Source: Phenylobacterium glaciei
GTDB lineage: Bacteria; Pseudomonadota; Alphaproteobacteria; Caulobacterales; Caulobacteraceae
DNA length: 64,000 nt
NCBI RefSeq assembly: GCF_016772415.1
Contig: NZ_JAGSGD010000003.1
Span: forward strand, 1 to 64,000
Direction of reading: 5' to 3'
Shown: piece after piece, positions 17,174 to 26,532 of the stretch
How positions within the stretch are numbered: the stretch's first letter is position 1
Layout: every line of letters starts with the position of its first letter
Made by a program: the position numbers and the translations under genes
The notes under the pieces: generated by a model
The model's input: the letters and a program-made list of their open reading frames with translations, nothing else
What the model was told of the DNA's origin: nothing
Databases searched by the model: none

Positions 17174-17593
17174 TCAGCCGGCCGTTTGGATAGGTATCTT
17201 CTTGATGAGCTTGTCGGGCTCGGGGCGGTCCACATCGATGTGCAACAGGCCGTGCTCCAGCAGGGCTCCGACGACCTCGACACGTTCGGCCAGGACGAAG
17301 GCGCGGATGAAGCCGCGGGCGGCGATACCGCGGTGCAGATAGGCGTCCTCGGCCTTGCCGGCGTCGTCGCGCTTGCCGGCCACCACCAGCTGGCGGTCCT
17401 CCAGGGTCACCTGCAGGGTGTCAGGCGTGAAGCCCGCTACCGCGAGCGTGATCCGCAGGCCGCCACCTGCCCGCTCTTCCACATTGTACGGCGGATAGCT
17501 CTCGGCGGCGGCCTTGGCGGCACGCTCGATGAGGCTGCGCGTGTGCTCGAACCCGAGCAGGAAGGGTGAGTCGAAGACGATCGACCGGGTCAT
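17174..17593 (-). CDS. Small heat shock protein, Hsp20/IbpA family
   Basis: This 139-residue ATP-independent holdase binds unfolding proteins. The alpha-crystallin domain runs from about residue 36 (PYNVEERAGGGLRITLAVAG) through RQLVVAGKRDD, AYLHRGIAARGFIRAFVLAE and LLHIDV. The C-terminal IPI provides the conserved I-x-I tail motif. The start ATG is preceded by GAGGA, which lies in a hairpin that may be an RNA thermometer (17596-17618). DUF1150 follows downstream. Confidence 0.93.
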   Translation of the reverse strand: MTRSIVFDSPFLLGFEHTRSLIERAAKAAAESYPPYNVEERAGGGLRITLAVAGFTPDTLQVTLEDRQLVVAGKRDDAGKAEDAYLHRGIAARGFIRAFVLAERVEVVGALLEHGLLHIDVDRPEPDKLIKKIPIQTAG

Positions 17594-17595
17594 CA

Positions 17596-17618
17596 GAGTC
17601 CTCGCAAATAAGCGACTC
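17596..17618 (-). promoter_or_regulatory. ROSE-like RNA thermometer candidate before hsp20
   Basis: On the minus strand the sequence just before the hsp20 ATG folds as GAGTC...GACTC, with an inner TCGC/GCGA option around TTATTT. The Shine-Dalgarno GAGGA lies in the 3' arm. TCGCT opposite AGGA resembles the UYGCU motif of ROSE thermometers that control small heat shock genes in alphaproteobacteria. I could not fold the whole leader, so this is a candidate only. Confidence 0.45.
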
Positions 17619-17722
17619 TCCGGCTACCGCCCTAAATCGGCACGGCGGCCGGATGACTCAGAAGATGGGGCGGGGACGCGGGGCTTTCAATGGTGGCGGG
17701 TGTCTGCGTTCTCCCTCCCCTG

Positions 17723-17850
17723 ATCGTCATGGCCGGGCTTGTCCCGGCCACCCATGATCTCCGTTGCTCAGTAGGAATCTGTGGCGGCGCCGTGCGACCT
17801 GCGGTGACGCGGAGATCATGGGTCCCCGGGACAAGCCCGGGGATGACGAT
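17723..17850. repeat. Family B inverted repeat, copy 1
   Basis: ATCGTCATGGCCGGGCTTG..ACCCATGATCTCCG is mirrored by CGGAGATCATGGGT...CAAGCCCGGGGATGACGAT. The outer 10 bases pair well; inner arms pair as GGGCTTGTCCCGG / CCGGGACAAGCCC. It lies downstream of the flavin-oxidase-like gene and ends in a T-run (TTTTTTT). Confidence 0.9.
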
Positions 17851-17868
17851 TTTTTTGTGGTGGGCTTC

Positions 17869-18453
17869 TCAAACCCGCCGCGGCGGGACCACGTCGGCGA
17901 ACATGGGGTGGGCTTTCCAGTCGGCCTCGACCACGGGCTTGTCGGCCTCGGGGGCGTACACGGACGGGGCGGTGACGCTCAGGGTGGGGATGTAGCGCGG
18001 GCAGTTGGGGAAGATGTCGCGGGGGGTCACCCGGATCAGCAGCTGGGCGCCGGGGATTTGCGCCAGCAGCGGGTCGTCGGCCAGGACCTGGGCGGTCCCA
18101 TTGACCCGCAGGCGCTGGGGCCGCTCGCCCACCGAGAGGAACAGCAGGCCGACATTGGGATTGGCGGTCAGGTTGCCGAGGCTGCGGAACATGCCGTTGC
18201 CGTCATAGTCGGGGAAGATCAGCGTGTCGGGCGCGATGACCCGGGCGAAACCTGGCGGGCCACCCTTGAAGGAGCAGTCGGGGCGGCCGTCCGCGTCGGC
18301 GGTGGCCAGGAAGAAGAAGCTCTGCTCGCCGATGAAGGCTGAGTCGCGGTCGGTGAAGGCGTCGTGGCGCAGGGTCTCGTCGAGGCGGTCAGCCAGGGCG
18401 CGGCTGCCGAAGGCGTCCTGCAGGACCCGCTGGCCCTCGTGGTACATCGACAT
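17869..18453 (-). CDS. Pyridoxamine 5'-phosphate oxidase-like flavin-binding protein
   Basis: This 194-residue protein has a split-barrel FMN-binding fold. Recognisable parts are SFFFLATADADGRPDCSFKGG, IFPDYDGNGMFRSLGNLTANP and VGLLFLSVGERPQRLRVNGT. The family includes oxidases and haem- or F420-type reductases; the substrate cannot be read from sequence. I start at the ATG of MSMYHEGQRVL (18453), preceded by GGAGGAA. The frame stays open upstream but those residues are not family-like. Confidence 0.8.
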   Translation of the reverse strand: MSMYHEGQRVLQDAFGSRALADRLDETLRHDAFTDRDSAFIGEQSFFFLATADADGRPDCSFKGGPPGFARVIAPDTLIFPDYDGNGMFRSLGNLTANPNVGLLFLSVGERPQRLRVNGTAQVLADDPLLAQIPGAQLLIRVTPRDIFPNCPRYIPTLSVTAPSVYAPEADKPVVEADWKAHPMFADVVPPRRV

Positions 18454-18526
18454 GGGTGGGTTCCTCCGATGACGTGAGGATAGCATCAGAAGGGCCGCGA
18501 CTTGGAAGTCGGCAGTCACCCCACAA

Positions 18527-18655
18527 CCGCTCATCCCGGCGAAGGCCGGGAGCCAGATTCATCCGGAGCGGTTCGAGATAGTTCCTGGCTGCTTGAGGGC
18601 CGAATGCGGTGGGAATGGGTTTCACCTGGGTCCCGGCCTTCGCCGGGATGAGCGG
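18527..18655. repeat. Family C palindromic repeat, copy 2
   Basis: CCGCTCATCCCGGCGAAGG at the left end is the reverse complement of the right end. Inner arms are GGGAGCCAG and ACCTGGGTCCC, and the loop is about 65 bases. It lies between the flavin-oxidase-like gene and tRNA-Ala. Confidence 0.9.
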
Positions 18656-18692
18656 AGTTGGGGTTTCCGCTCTTTGCACCTAACAACGACCC

Positions 18693-18728
18693 CAAATGGA
18701 AACGGCCGCTTCCGGTGGGAAGCGGCCG
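18693..18728 (-). terminator. Terminator of tRNA-Ala
   Basis: CGGCCGCTTCC (18703-18713) and GGAAGCGGCCG (18718-18728) form an 11-bp perfect stem with a 4-base loop. On the minus strand the tail reads TTTCCATTTG. It starts 4 bases after the tRNA-Ala 3' end. Confidence 0.8.
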
Positions 18729-18731
18729 CTA

Positions 18732-18807
<76 letters not shown>

Positions 18808-18934
18808 GAGGTCTCGGGTTTCTCCGGAGGCGGCTGAAAGGCCCTCCCCGAAGAGGCGCGGAACCTAGTCTGACAGTTCGTCGCGATCAAGCCCGCCTGC
18901 AAAGGAAATTTGCAGGCGGCTTGCCGCAGTCAGA

Positions 18935-19414
18935 TTAGCGGTCCTCGGCGTCGCCCTCGCCGGGCAGACCCTCGATTTCGGTGTCGTCGAAGTCGTCTTC
19001 CTCGTCTTCCAGGAAGGGCACGTCGTCGGTGTCCTCCTCGAGGTCTTCCTCGTCCTCGGAGAAGCCGGCGAGCTCGTCCTCGGGCGCGGCGCCCGGGTCG
19101 GCGTCGTCGTCATCATCGTCGTCGCCGGGGATGATGGGGGCGTCGACGACTTCGTCGAGTTCCGGGGTGACGACTTCTTCTTCTTCCTCGTCGTCATCGG
19201 CCTCCGACTTGCCGCGGACCTGGGCTTCGCCGTCCTCTTCGACCTCATGGTCGGTGGGGGCGACGCGCGAACGGCTGCGACGGCTGCGGACAGCCTCGTC
19301 GGGGTCGAACTCGGTGGCGCATTTCGGGCAGTGGGCGGGACGACGGGTGAGGTCGTAGAACTTCGCTTGGCAGTTCGGACAGATCTGCTTTGCGCCCAGT
19401 TCGGGATTGGCCAA
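18935..19414 (-). CDS. TIGR02300 family (FYDLN acid) protein
   Basis: This 159-residue alphaproteobacterial protein has unknown function. The N-terminus holds a zinc ribbon (CPNC...CPKC, residues about 12-32) and the family hallmark FYDLTRR. From about residue 56 the protein is extremely acidic, with runs of Asp and Glu including seven Asp in a row, and is probably disordered. It is divergent from aroA, as is common in the group. Confidence 0.9.
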   Translation of the reverse strand: MANPELGAKQICPNCQAKFYDLTRRPAHCPKCATEFDPDEAVRSRRSRSRVAPTDHEVEEDGEAQVRGKSEADDDEEEEEVVTPELDEVVDAPIIPGDDDDDDDADPGAAPEDELAGFSEDEEDLEEDTDDVPFLEDEEDDFDDTEIEGLPGEGDAEDR

Positions 19415-19531
19415 GGGCTAAGCCTCTAAGGGGTTCGAATGAAGCCGGGTCCCTTGCCACGCGCCAGCGCCGCTGTCAAAAGCAAACCCCCTCGTGACAA
19501 CAGCAAGGCCTTAAGGAGGCTTGGCATTCCC

Positions 19532-20854
19532 ATGACGTCGGCAGGACTGACCGCGAAACGCGGCGGCCCGCTGCGGGGCCGCGTGCGCGCCCCGGGCGAC
19601 AAGTCGATTTCCCATCGCGCGCTGATCTTCGGAGCGCTGGCGACCGGAACGACAGACATCGAGGGCCTACTCGAAGGCGATGACGTGCTGCGCACGGCCC
19701 AGGCCATGCGGGCCTTTGGCGCGACCGTGACCCATCTGGCGCCCGGCGCCTGGCGCGTGGAGGGCCAGGGCGGCTTCTCCGAGCCCGACGACGTCATCGA
19801 CTGCGGCAACGCCGGGACCGGCGTGCGGCTGATCATGGGGGCGGCGGCGGGGTTCCCGATGGCCGCGACCTTCACCGGCGACGCCTCCCTGCGCGGGCGG
19901 CCGATGAACCGGGTGATGAAGCCGCTCCGCGAGATGGGGGCGACGTTTGCTGGCCGGACCGGCGGGCGGCTGCCCCTGACCCTGGTTGGGGGGGCGCTCA
20001 AGCGCATCGACTACCGCCTGCCTGAGCCCTCGGCCCAGGTGAAGTCGGCGGTGCTGCTGGCCGGCCTGCATGCCGACGGCGGGGCCGGCGTCATCGAGCC
20101 CGAGGCGACGCGCGACCACACCGAGCGGATGCTGCGGGCCTTCGGCGCGGTGATCCACGTGGAGGACCGCGATGGCGAGCGCCATATCGACCTGCCGGGC
20201 GGCCAGAGTCTGACCGGGACCAAGATCATTGTCCCCGGCGACCCGTCCTCGGCGGCCTTCCCCCTGGTGGCGGCCCTGATCACTCCGGGCTCGGAGGTGA
20301 CGGTGGAAGGCGTGCTGCTCAACGTGCTGCGCACCGGCCTGTTCACGACCTTGCAGGAGATGGGGGCGGATCTCGTGATCTCGAACCTGCGCGATGAGGG
20401 CGGGGAACCGGTGGGGGACGTCACCGCGCGGCACTCGGCCATGCGCGGCGTCGACGTGCCGGCAAGCCGCGCGCCCTCGATGATCGACGAGTATCCGATC
20501 CTGGCGGTGGCCGCGGCCTTCGCCGATGGCCCCACCCACATGCGCGGCATCGGCGAGATGCGGGTCAAGGAGAGCGACCGCATCGCCCTGATGGCGGCGG
20601 GGCTGAGCGCCTGCGGCATCGGGGTCGAGGAGGAGCCGGAGGGGCTGATTGTGGTGGGGGCGGCGCGGGGCAACCATCCGGCGGCGGGCGGGGCCAGCGT
20701 GGTCACCAAGGGTGACCACCGGATCGCCATGTCGCACCTGGTGATGGGCCTGGCCTCCAACGACGCGGTCAGCGTCGACGAGCCGGGGATGATCGCCACC
20801 AGCTTCCCGGGGTTCGTGGAGATGATGCGCGGGCTTGGGGGGGCGTTGGCGTGA
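19532..20854 (+). CDS. aroA: 3-phosphoshikimate 1-carboxyvinyltransferase (EPSP synthase), class II-like
   Basis: AroA joins shikimate 3-phosphate and phosphoenolpyruvate in the shikimate pathway to aromatic amino acids. The protein has 440 residues. The N-terminal [33 protein letters not shown] and [19 protein letters not shown] match the class II (Agrobacterium CP4-like) group. At the position of the CP4 alanine linked to glyphosate tolerance (GNAATG) this protein has glycine (Gly95, GNAGTG). I use the ATG at 19532, with AAGGAGG 12 bases upstream. cmk and rpsA follow, the usual order. Confidence 0.95.
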   Translation: MTSAGLTAKRGGPLRGRVRAPGDKSISHRALIFGALATGTTDIEGLLEGDDVLRTAQAMRAFGATVTHLAPGAWRVEGQGGFSEPDDVIDCGNAGTGVRLIMGAAAGFPMAATFTGDASLRGRPMNRVMKPLREMGATFAGRTGGRLPLTLVGGALKRIDYRLPEPSAQVKSAVLLAGLHADGGAGVIEPEATRDHTERMLRAFGAVIHVEDRDGERHIDLPGGQSLTGTKIIVPGDPSSAAFPLVAALITPGSEVTVEGVLLNVLRTGLFTTLQEMGADLVISNLRDEGGEPVGDVTARHSAMRGVDVPASRAPSMIDEYPILAVAAAFADGPTHMRGIGEMRVKESDRIALMAAGLSACGIGVEEEPEGLIVVGAARGNHPAAGGASVVTKGDHRIAMSHLVMGLASNDAVSVDEPGMIATSFPGFVEMMRGLGGALA

Positions 20855-20880
20855 GGGGCGAGGTGGCCTCCAATTCTTTT

Positions 20881-21007
20881 TCGTCATGGCCGGGCTTGTC
20901 CCGGCCACCCATGATCTCCGACGTGCAGCAAGGTGATGTGGCGGCGCCGGTGCGATCTGTGGCGAGGCGGAGATCATGGGTCCCCGGGACAAGCCCGGGG
21001 ATGACGA
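20881..21007. repeat. Family B inverted repeat, copy 2
   Basis: It runs from TCGTCATGGCCGGGC to GCCCGGGGATGACGA, with CATGATCTCCG / CGGAGATCATG inside. It separates aroA from cmk, which otherwise might form one transcription unit. Confidence 0.9.
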
Positions 21008-21044
21008 TCGTTAGGGGGCAGGTAAAATTGCGCGGGATAGTCTC

Positions 21045-21695
21045 TTGAAACCGCCCTTCATCATCACCGTCGACGGGCCCGCGGCCTCGGGCAAGGGGAC
21101 GATCGCCAATCGGCTGGGGGCGCTCTATGGCGTGCCGGTGCTGGATTCGGGGTTGCTGTACCGGGCCGTCGGCGTGCTGACGGCGCGGGCGGGCAAGGAC
21201 CTGGACTCAGAGCAGGACGCCGGCGCCGTGGCCATGACGCTGACGGCCGCCATGCTGGACGATCCGGCGTTCCGGACCCGCGAGGCCGGCGAGTGCGCCA
21301 GCCGGGTGGCGGTGCACTCGGCCGTCCGCCTGGCCCTGCGCGAGCTGCAGCTGGCCTTCGCGCGGCAGCCGGACGGCGCGGTGCTGGACGGGCGCGACAT
21401 GGGGACGGTGATCTGCCCGACCGCGCCGGCCAAGCTCTATGTGACCGCGAGCCCGGAGGTGCGCGCCGAGCGGCGCTGGAAGCAGCTGGTGGGGCAGGGC
21501 GAGCAGGTGGCGCTGGCCGACATCCTCGACGACATCCGCAAGCGCGACGAACGCGATGGCGGCCGCGCCGACAGCCCCATGGTGGCCGCCGCCGACGCCG
21601 TCTTGCTGGATACCACTGAAATGACTATAGAGCAGGCCACCGATGCGGCCCGCCGCACGGTCGAGGCGGCGCGAGCCCGGTGGGAAACTTCCTGA
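21045..21695 (+). CDS. cmk: Cytidylate kinase
   Basis: Cmk phosphorylates CMP and dCMP using ATP. The P-loop GPAASGKGTIANRL is near residue 10, followed by DSGLLYRAVG and the catalytic region VLDGRDMGTVICPTAPAKLYVTA. Length 216 residues is normal. It starts at TTG 21045 (LKPPFIITVDGP); there is no ATG before the P-loop. It precedes rpsA, as in many proteobacteria. Confidence 0.95.
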   Translation: MKPPFIITVDGPAASGKGTIANRLGALYGVPVLDSGLLYRAVGVLTARAGKDLDSEQDAGAVAMTLTAAMLDDPAFRTREAGECASRVAVHSAVRLALRELQLAFARQPDGAVLDGRDMGTVICPTAPAKLYVTASPEVRAERRWKQLVGQGEQVALADILDDIRKRDERDGGRADSPMVAAADAVLLDTTEMTIEQATDAARRTVEAARARWETS

Positions 21696-21873
21696 CGGGC
21701 AATCCAAACGTTCCTTTCCCTCGATGGCTGCGGGCGAAATTCACCGCGCTGGGGCCCGCCCCGACGCCTTCGGTTTGCAACCCTTAACCCGACGCCGGGA
21801 CTCCGAACGCTGATGCGTGTCGGACGACACTTCCGTTTCACGGACGGCGTCATCTGAAAGACGAAAGAATATT

Positions 21874-23583
21874 ATGGCTGACGATATGAGCCTGTCTCCT
21901 TCCCGCGACGACTTCTCCGCCCTGCTGGACGAGTCCATGGGCGGCCGCGACTTCATGGAAGGCGTGGTGGTCAAGGGGATCGTGGTCGGGATCGAGAAGG
22001 ATTTCGCGATCATCGACGTGGGTCTGAAGACCGAGGGCCGCGTGTCCCTGAAGGAATTCAACCAGGAAGGCGATGATCCCGCCCCCATCGTGGTGGGTTC
22101 CACCGTCGAGGTCTTCCTCGAGCGCGTCGAGAACGCCATGGGCGAAGCGGTCATCAGCCGCGACAAGGCCCGCCGCGAAGAGGCCTGGACCCGTCTGGAA
22201 GGCGTCTACGAGAAGAACGAACCGGTGATGGGCTCCATCGTCGGCCGCGTGAAGGGCGGCTTCACCGTCGACCTCGGCGGCGCCTCGGCCTTCCTGCCCG
22301 GTTCGCAGGTCGACATCCGCCCCGTGCGCGACGTCGGCCCGCTGATGGGCAAGGAACAGCCCTTCGCCATCCTCAAGATGGACCGTCCGCGCGGCAACAT
22401 CGTCGTCTCGCGTCGCGCGATCCTCGAGGAAGCCCGCGCCGAACAGCGCACCGAGCTGGTCTCCCAGCTGCAAGAGGGCGAGATCCGCGAAGGCGTGGTC
22501 AAGAACATCACCGACTACGGCGCCTTCGTGGACCTGGGCGGCATCGATGGCCTGCTGCACGTCACCGACATGAGCTGGAAGCGCGTCAATCACCCCAGCC
22601 AGGTCCTGGCCGTGGGCGACACCGTCAAGGTTCAGATCGTCAAGATCAACCCCGACACCCAGCGCATCAGCCTCGGCATGAAGCAGCTGCAGTCCGATCC
22701 GTGGGACGGCGTCGAAGCCAAGTATCCCGTCGGCGCGAAGTTCACCGGCCGGATCACCAACATCACCGACTACGGCGCCTTCGTGGAGCTGGAAGCCGGG
22801 GTCGAGGGCCTGGTCCACGTGTCGGAAATGTCCTGGACCAAGAAGAACGTCCACCCGGGCAAGATCGTCTCCACCTCTCAGGAAGTGGAAGTCGTGGTGC
22901 TCGACGTTGATCCGTCGAAGCGTCGTGTCTCGCTGGGCCTCAAGCAGGCCATGGACAATCCTTGGGACGCGTTCGTCGCGGCGCACCCGGTCGGTTCGAC
23001 CGTGGAGGGCGAAGTCAAGAACGCCACCGAGTTTGGCCTGTTCATCGGTCTCGAGAACGACATCGACGGCATGGTCCACCTCTCGGACCTCGACTGGACG
23101 GCCTCGGGCGAAGAAGCCATCGCCAAGTATCACAAGGGCGAAATGGTCAAGGCCCGCGTGCTGGACGTCGACGTCGAGAAGGAACGCATCTCGCTCGGCA
23201 TCAAGCAACTGGCCGGCGATCCCATGGTGGGCGACTTCTTCCGCAAGGGTCAGACCATCACCGTCACGGTGACGGAAGTCACCACCGGCGGCATCGAAGT
23301 CCGCTTCGGTGAGGACGACGCCCCGATGAGCGCCTTCGTGCGCAAGTCGGACCTCTCCCGCGACCGCGCCGACCAGCGCCCGGAACGCTTCGCCGTGGGT
23401 GACCGCGTCGACGCCCAGGTGACCAACGTCGACAAGGCCGCCCGTCGGGTGGGTCTGTCGATCAAGGCCCTGGAAATGGCCGAGGAAAAGGAAGCCATCG
23501 AGCAGTTCGGCTCGTCGGACTCCGGCGCCTCGCTGGGCGACATCCTGGGCGCCGCCCTGCGTGAGAAGGCCAAGAACGACTAA
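21874..23583 (+). CDS. rpsA: 30S ribosomal protein S1
   Basis: S1 helps the small subunit to bind and unfold mRNA. This 569-residue protein contains six S1 repeats, the first two degenerate and the others clear (for example ITDYGAFVDLGGIDGLLHV and ITDYGAFVELEAGVEGLVHV). The chosen ATG gives MADDMSLSPSRDDF, preceded by GAAAG; 19 codons upstream are open but not family-like. Codon use is strongly biased, as expected for a highly expressed gene. A strong terminator follows. Confidence 0.97.
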   Translation: MADDMSLSPSRDDFSALLDESMGGRDFMEGVVVKGIVVGIEKDFAIIDVGLKTEGRVSLKEFNQEGDDPAPIVVGSTVEVFLERVENAMGEAVISRDKARREEAWTRLEGVYEKNEPVMGSIVGRVKGGFTVDLGGASAFLPGSQVDIRPVRDVGPLMGKEQPFAILKMDRPRGNIVVSRRAILEEARAEQRTELVSQLQEGEIREGVVKNITDYGAFVDLGGIDGLLHVTDMSWKRVNHPSQVLAVGDTVKVQIVKINPDTQRISLGMKQLQSDPWDGVEAKYPVGAKFTGRITNITDYGAFVELEAGVEGLVHVSEMSWTKKNVHPGKIVSTSQEVEVVVLDVDPSKRRVSLGLKQAMDNPWDAFVAAHPVGSTVEGEVKNATEFGLFIGLENDIDGMVHLSDLDWTASGEEAIAKYHKGEMVKARVLDVDVEKERISLGIKQLAGDPMVGDFFRKGQTITVTVTEVTTGGIEVRFGEDDAPMSAFVRKSDLSRDRADQRPERFAVGDRVDAQVTNVDKAARRVGLSIKALEMAEEKEAIEQFGSSDSGASLGDILGAALREKAKND

Positions 23584-23614
23584 TCGTTCTGCCGGATCGA
23601 AGATGAATTGAGAG

Positions 23615-23650
23615 CGGCGGATCGGGAAACCGGTCCGCCGTTTTCTTTTT
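23615..23650 (+). terminator. Rho-independent terminator of rpsA
   Basis: CGGCGGATCGG and CCGGTCCGCCG form an 11-bp stem (one T-G pair) closed by a GAAA tetraloop, followed by TTTTCTTTTT. After it, 23651-23875 holds no gene that I can see and must contain the ihfB promoter. Confidence 0.95.
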
Positions 23651-23875
23651 CGCAAACCGCACTATCCTGGGTAGACCGTCGCCACCTTCCCCGCTGCGTC
23701 GGGTGACCGACAGATACCGCCAATACGCCAGCCAACCCTTCCGCGGCCCCGATTTGGGACAAGTCGGCCCAAGCTTTCGGCGAAGATTATCGTCACCGGG
23801 CCGTAAACCCTTTTCCTGCCTTGAACATCCTCAGGGACTCGACCATGTTCCGCAGCCGAACGACCGGAAGAAGGC

Positions 23876-24160
23876 ATGATCAAGTCTGAGCTGATCGCCA
23901 AACTCGCTGAGGAAAACCCGCACCTCACCCAGCGCGATATCGAGCGCGTGGTGGGCGTGATCCTTGAGCGCATGATCCAGGCCCTGGAGAACGGCGGCCG
24001 GGTGGAACTGCGTGGCTTCGGCGCGCTGTCCGTCCGCTCGCGCGACGCCCGGGCCGGACGCAATCCGCGCACCGGCGAGGCCGTCGAGGTCCGCGCCAAG
24101 CACGTGCCGTTCTTCAAGAGCGGCAAGGAACTGCGCGAACGGCTCAACGCCGACGAATAG
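23876..24160 (+). CDS. ihfB: Integration host factor subunit beta
   Basis: IHF-beta, with IHF-alpha (ihfA, not in the window), bends DNA sharply at specific sites and assists sigma-54 promoters, replication and recombination. The 94-residue protein has the HU/IHF core: [37 protein letters not shown] and the DNA-contacting arm [15 protein letters not shown] with its conserved proline. It follows rpsA in the standard order and is followed by mscL after 7 bases. Confidence 0.95.
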   Translation: MIKSELIAKLAEENPHLTQRDIERVVGVILERMIQALENGGRVELRGFGALSVRSRDARAGRNPRTGEAVEVRAKHVPFFKSGKELRERLNADE

Positions 24161-24167
24161 GCGTCCC

Positions 24168-24590
24168 ATGAGCATCTTCAGTGAATTCCGCGAGTTCATC
24201 GCCCGCGGCAATGTGATCGACCTGGCCGTCGGCGTCATCGTCGGCGCGGCGTTCAACGATATCGTCAAGAGCCTGGTGGACCAGGTGGTGATGCCGCCGA
24301 TCGGCCTGCTGCTGAGCGGGGTGGACTTCTCGCACCTGGAGCTGGTGCTCAAGCCCGACAATCCGCTGACCAAGGCCAACGAACTGGTGGCCATCCAGTA
24401 CGGCGCCTTCCTCAACACCATGATCAAGTTCACCATCGTGGCCTGGGTGGTGTTCCTGATCGTCAAGGGCGTGAACACCATCCGCCGCCGCGACGAGGCC
24501 GCCGCGCCGTCCGAGAAACCCGCGCCGCCGCCGCAGGAAGCCCTGCTGATCGAGATCCGCGATCTGCTGAAGACCCAGGCCAAGTCTTGA
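24168..24590 (+). CDS. mscL: Large-conductance mechanosensitive channel
   Basis: MscL opens under membrane tension to release solutes during osmotic downshock. This 140-residue protein has the N-terminal amphipathic helix (MSIFSEFREFIARGN), TM1 with the glycine-rich gate VIDLAVGVIVGAAFNDIVKS, a periplasmic loop, TM2 (TIVAWVVFLIVKGVN) and a C-terminal helix (EALLIEIRDLL). It starts at the ATG 7 bases after ihfB and is probably cotranscribed. Confidence 0.95.
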   Translation: MSIFSEFREFIARGNVIDLAVGVIVGAAFNDIVKSLVDQVVMPPIGLLLSGVDFSHLELVLKPDNPLTKANELVAIQYGAFLNTMIKFTIVAWVVFLIVKGVNTIRRRDEAAAPSEKPAPPPQEALLIEIRDLLKTQAKS

Positions 24591-24621
24591 ATTCCGTGGG
24601 CCGATAGCCCTTATCCGCTCC

Positions 24622-25266
24622 ATGCCCGTCCCCACCAAGATCTGCGGCCTGTCCACGCCCGAGACGGTGAGCGCCGCCGTGGCCGGCGGGGTCAGCCACA
24701 TCGGCTTCATGTTCTTCGACAAGAGCCCGCGCAATATCACGCCGGACGCCGCCGCCCGGCTGACGGCGCAGGCGCGGACCAAGAACATCAAGATCGTGGC
24801 GGTGACCGTCGATCCGGACGACGAGCTGGTGGACCGTCTGACAGCCATCCTCAAGCCGGACCTGTTCCAGCTGCACGGCGCCGAGACCCCGGCCCGCGCA
24901 CGGGCCATCGCCGCGCGCAGCGGGGCCGGCATCATCAAGGCGCTGTCGATCTCGACGGCCCACGACCTGTCGGCCGCCAAGGCCTATGAGGCGTCGACCG
25001 ACCACCTGATGTTCGACGCCAAGGCGCCGCAGGACTCCGAGCTGCCGGGCGGCAACGGCGCGCGGTTCGACTGGACCCTGATGATGGGCCACCGGTTCCA
25101 GCGGCCCTGGTTCCTGGCCGGCGGTCTGGATCCCTGGAACGTCGTCGAGGCGGTGCGGCTGTCGGGCGCGCCCATGGTGGACGTTTCCTCTGGCGTGGAG
25201 CGCGGTCCCGGCCTAAAGGACCCGGCCTTGATCACGGCGTTTCTTGAAGCCGTACGCCGCGCCTGA
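24622..25266 (+). CDS. trpF: Phosphoribosylanthranilate isomerase
   Basis: TrpF isomerises phosphoribosyl-anthranilate in tryptophan synthesis. The TIM barrel has the catalytic cysteine in KICGLSTPE (residues about 6-14), GFMFFDKSPRNI, the strand LFQLHG and the C-terminal PWFLAGGLDPWNV phosphate loop. Length 214 is typical. It heads the trpF-trpB-trpA series. Confidence 0.95.
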   Translation: MPVPTKICGLSTPETVSAAVAGGVSHIGFMFFDKSPRNITPDAAARLTAQARTKNIKIVAVTVDPDDELVDRLTAILKPDLFQLHGAETPARARAIAARSGAGIIKALSISTAHDLSAAKAYEASTDHLMFDAKAPQDSELPGGNGARFDWTLMMGHRFQRPWFLAGGLDPWNVVEAVRLSGAPMVDVSSGVERGPGLKDPALITAFLEAVRRA

Positions 25267-25308
25267 ACGTATTGCCTGAGCCCCGATCCCGAGCCGAGTG
25301 ATAGTGAC

Positions 25309-26532
25309 GTGAACGCGCCCACCGCCAAACCCAACGACTATGCCGCCTATCCCGACGCCAATGGGCGGTTCGGGGACTATGGCGGACGTTATGTCCCCGA
25401 GACCCTGATGCCTCTGGTCCACGAGCTGGACGCCGCCTATCGCGCCGCCAAGGCCGACCCGGCCTTCCAGGCCGAGCTGGCCGGGCTGATGACCCACTAT
25501 GTGGGCCGGCCAAGCCCGCTCTATCTCGCCGAGCGGCTGACGGCGCATTTCGGCGGCGCGAAGATCTATCTGAAGCGCGAGGAGCTGAACCACACCGGCT
25601 CCCACAAGATCAACAACTGCATCGGCCAGATCCTGTTGGCCCAGCGGATGGGCAAGACCCGGATCATCGCCGAGACCGGGGCCGGCCAGCACGGCGTGGC
25701 CTCGGCCACGGTCTGCGCCAAGTACGGCCTGCCCTGCGTGGTCTATATGGGCGCTGTGGACGTGGAGCGGCAGAAGCCCAACGTCTTCCGCATGAACCTG
25801 CTGGGCGCCCGGGTCGAGGCGGTGACCTCCGGGTCCGCGACGCTCAAGGACGCCATGAACGAGGCCCTGCGCGACTGGGTCACCAACGTCCACGACACCT
25901 ATTACCTGATCGGCACCGCGGCGGGCATGCATCCCTATCCGGAGATGGTCCGCGACTTCCAGTCGGTGATCGGCCGCGAGACCAAGGCCCAGGTGATGGA
26001 GGCCGAGGGCCGCCTGCCCGACGCCGTGGTCGCCTGCGTCGGCGGCGGGTCCAACGCCATCGGCATGTTCCACCCCTTCCTCAACGACGAGACCGTCAAG
26101 CTGATCGGGGTCGAGGCGGCGGGCGAGGGCATGGAGACCGGCCGTCACGCCGCGGCCATCAACGGCGGCCGCCCGGGCGTCCTGCACGGCAACATGACCT
26201 ATCTGCTGCAGGATCCCGAGGGCCAGATCACCGAGGCCCACTCGATTTCCGCCGGCCTCGACTATCCGGGCATCGGGCCCGAGCACTCCTGGCTGCACGA
26301 CGTCGGCCGCGCCACCTATCTCACCGCCACCGACCTGGAGAGCCTCGAGGCCTTCAAGCTGCTGGCGCAGCTCGAGGGCATCCTGCCGGCCATCGAGAGC
26401 GCGCACGCCATCGCCCGGCTGGGCGACGTGGCCCGCGATGTCGGCAAGGACGGCATCGTGGTGCTGAACCTGTCGGGCCGCGGCGACAAGGACGTGGCCA
26501 CCGTCGCCGCCCACCTGGGGATGGCGATTTGA
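25309..26532 (+). CDS. trpB: Tryptophan synthase beta chain
   Basis: TrpB condenses indole with serine using pyridoxal phosphate. PLP binds Lys100 in HTGSHKINN, and the phosphate is held by the glycine loop [21 protein letters not shown] and the indole-tunnel region are typical. Length 407 residues. It starts at GTG 25309. The stop overlaps the trpA start, which helps match the amounts of the two subunits. Confidence 0.97.
   Translation: MNAPTAKPNDYAAYPDANGRFGDYGGRYVPETLMPLVHELDAAYRAAKADPAFQAELAGLMTHYVGRPSPLYLAERLTAHFGGAKIYLKREELNHTGSHKINNCIGQILLAQRMGKTRIIAETGAGQHGVASATVCAKYGLPCVVYMGAVDVERQKPNVFRMNLLGARVEAVTSGSATLKDAMNEALRDWVTNVHDTYYLIGTAAGMHPYPEMVRDFQSVIGRETKAQVMEAEGRLPDAVVACVGGGSNAIGMFHPFLNDETVKLIGVEAAGEGMETGRHAAAINGGRPGVLHGNMTYLLQDPEGQITEAHSISAGLDYPGIGPEHSWLHDVGRATYLTATDLESLEAFKLLAQLEGILPAIESAHAIARLGDVARDVGKDGIVVLNLSGRGDKDVATVAAHLGMAI

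Noticed and set aside
23845-23889. Short ORF (14 codons) overlapping the ihfB start as a leader peptide
   Set aside because: It lacks a good ribosome-binding site and has no obvious regulatory residue pattern, unlike the asd leader ORF.
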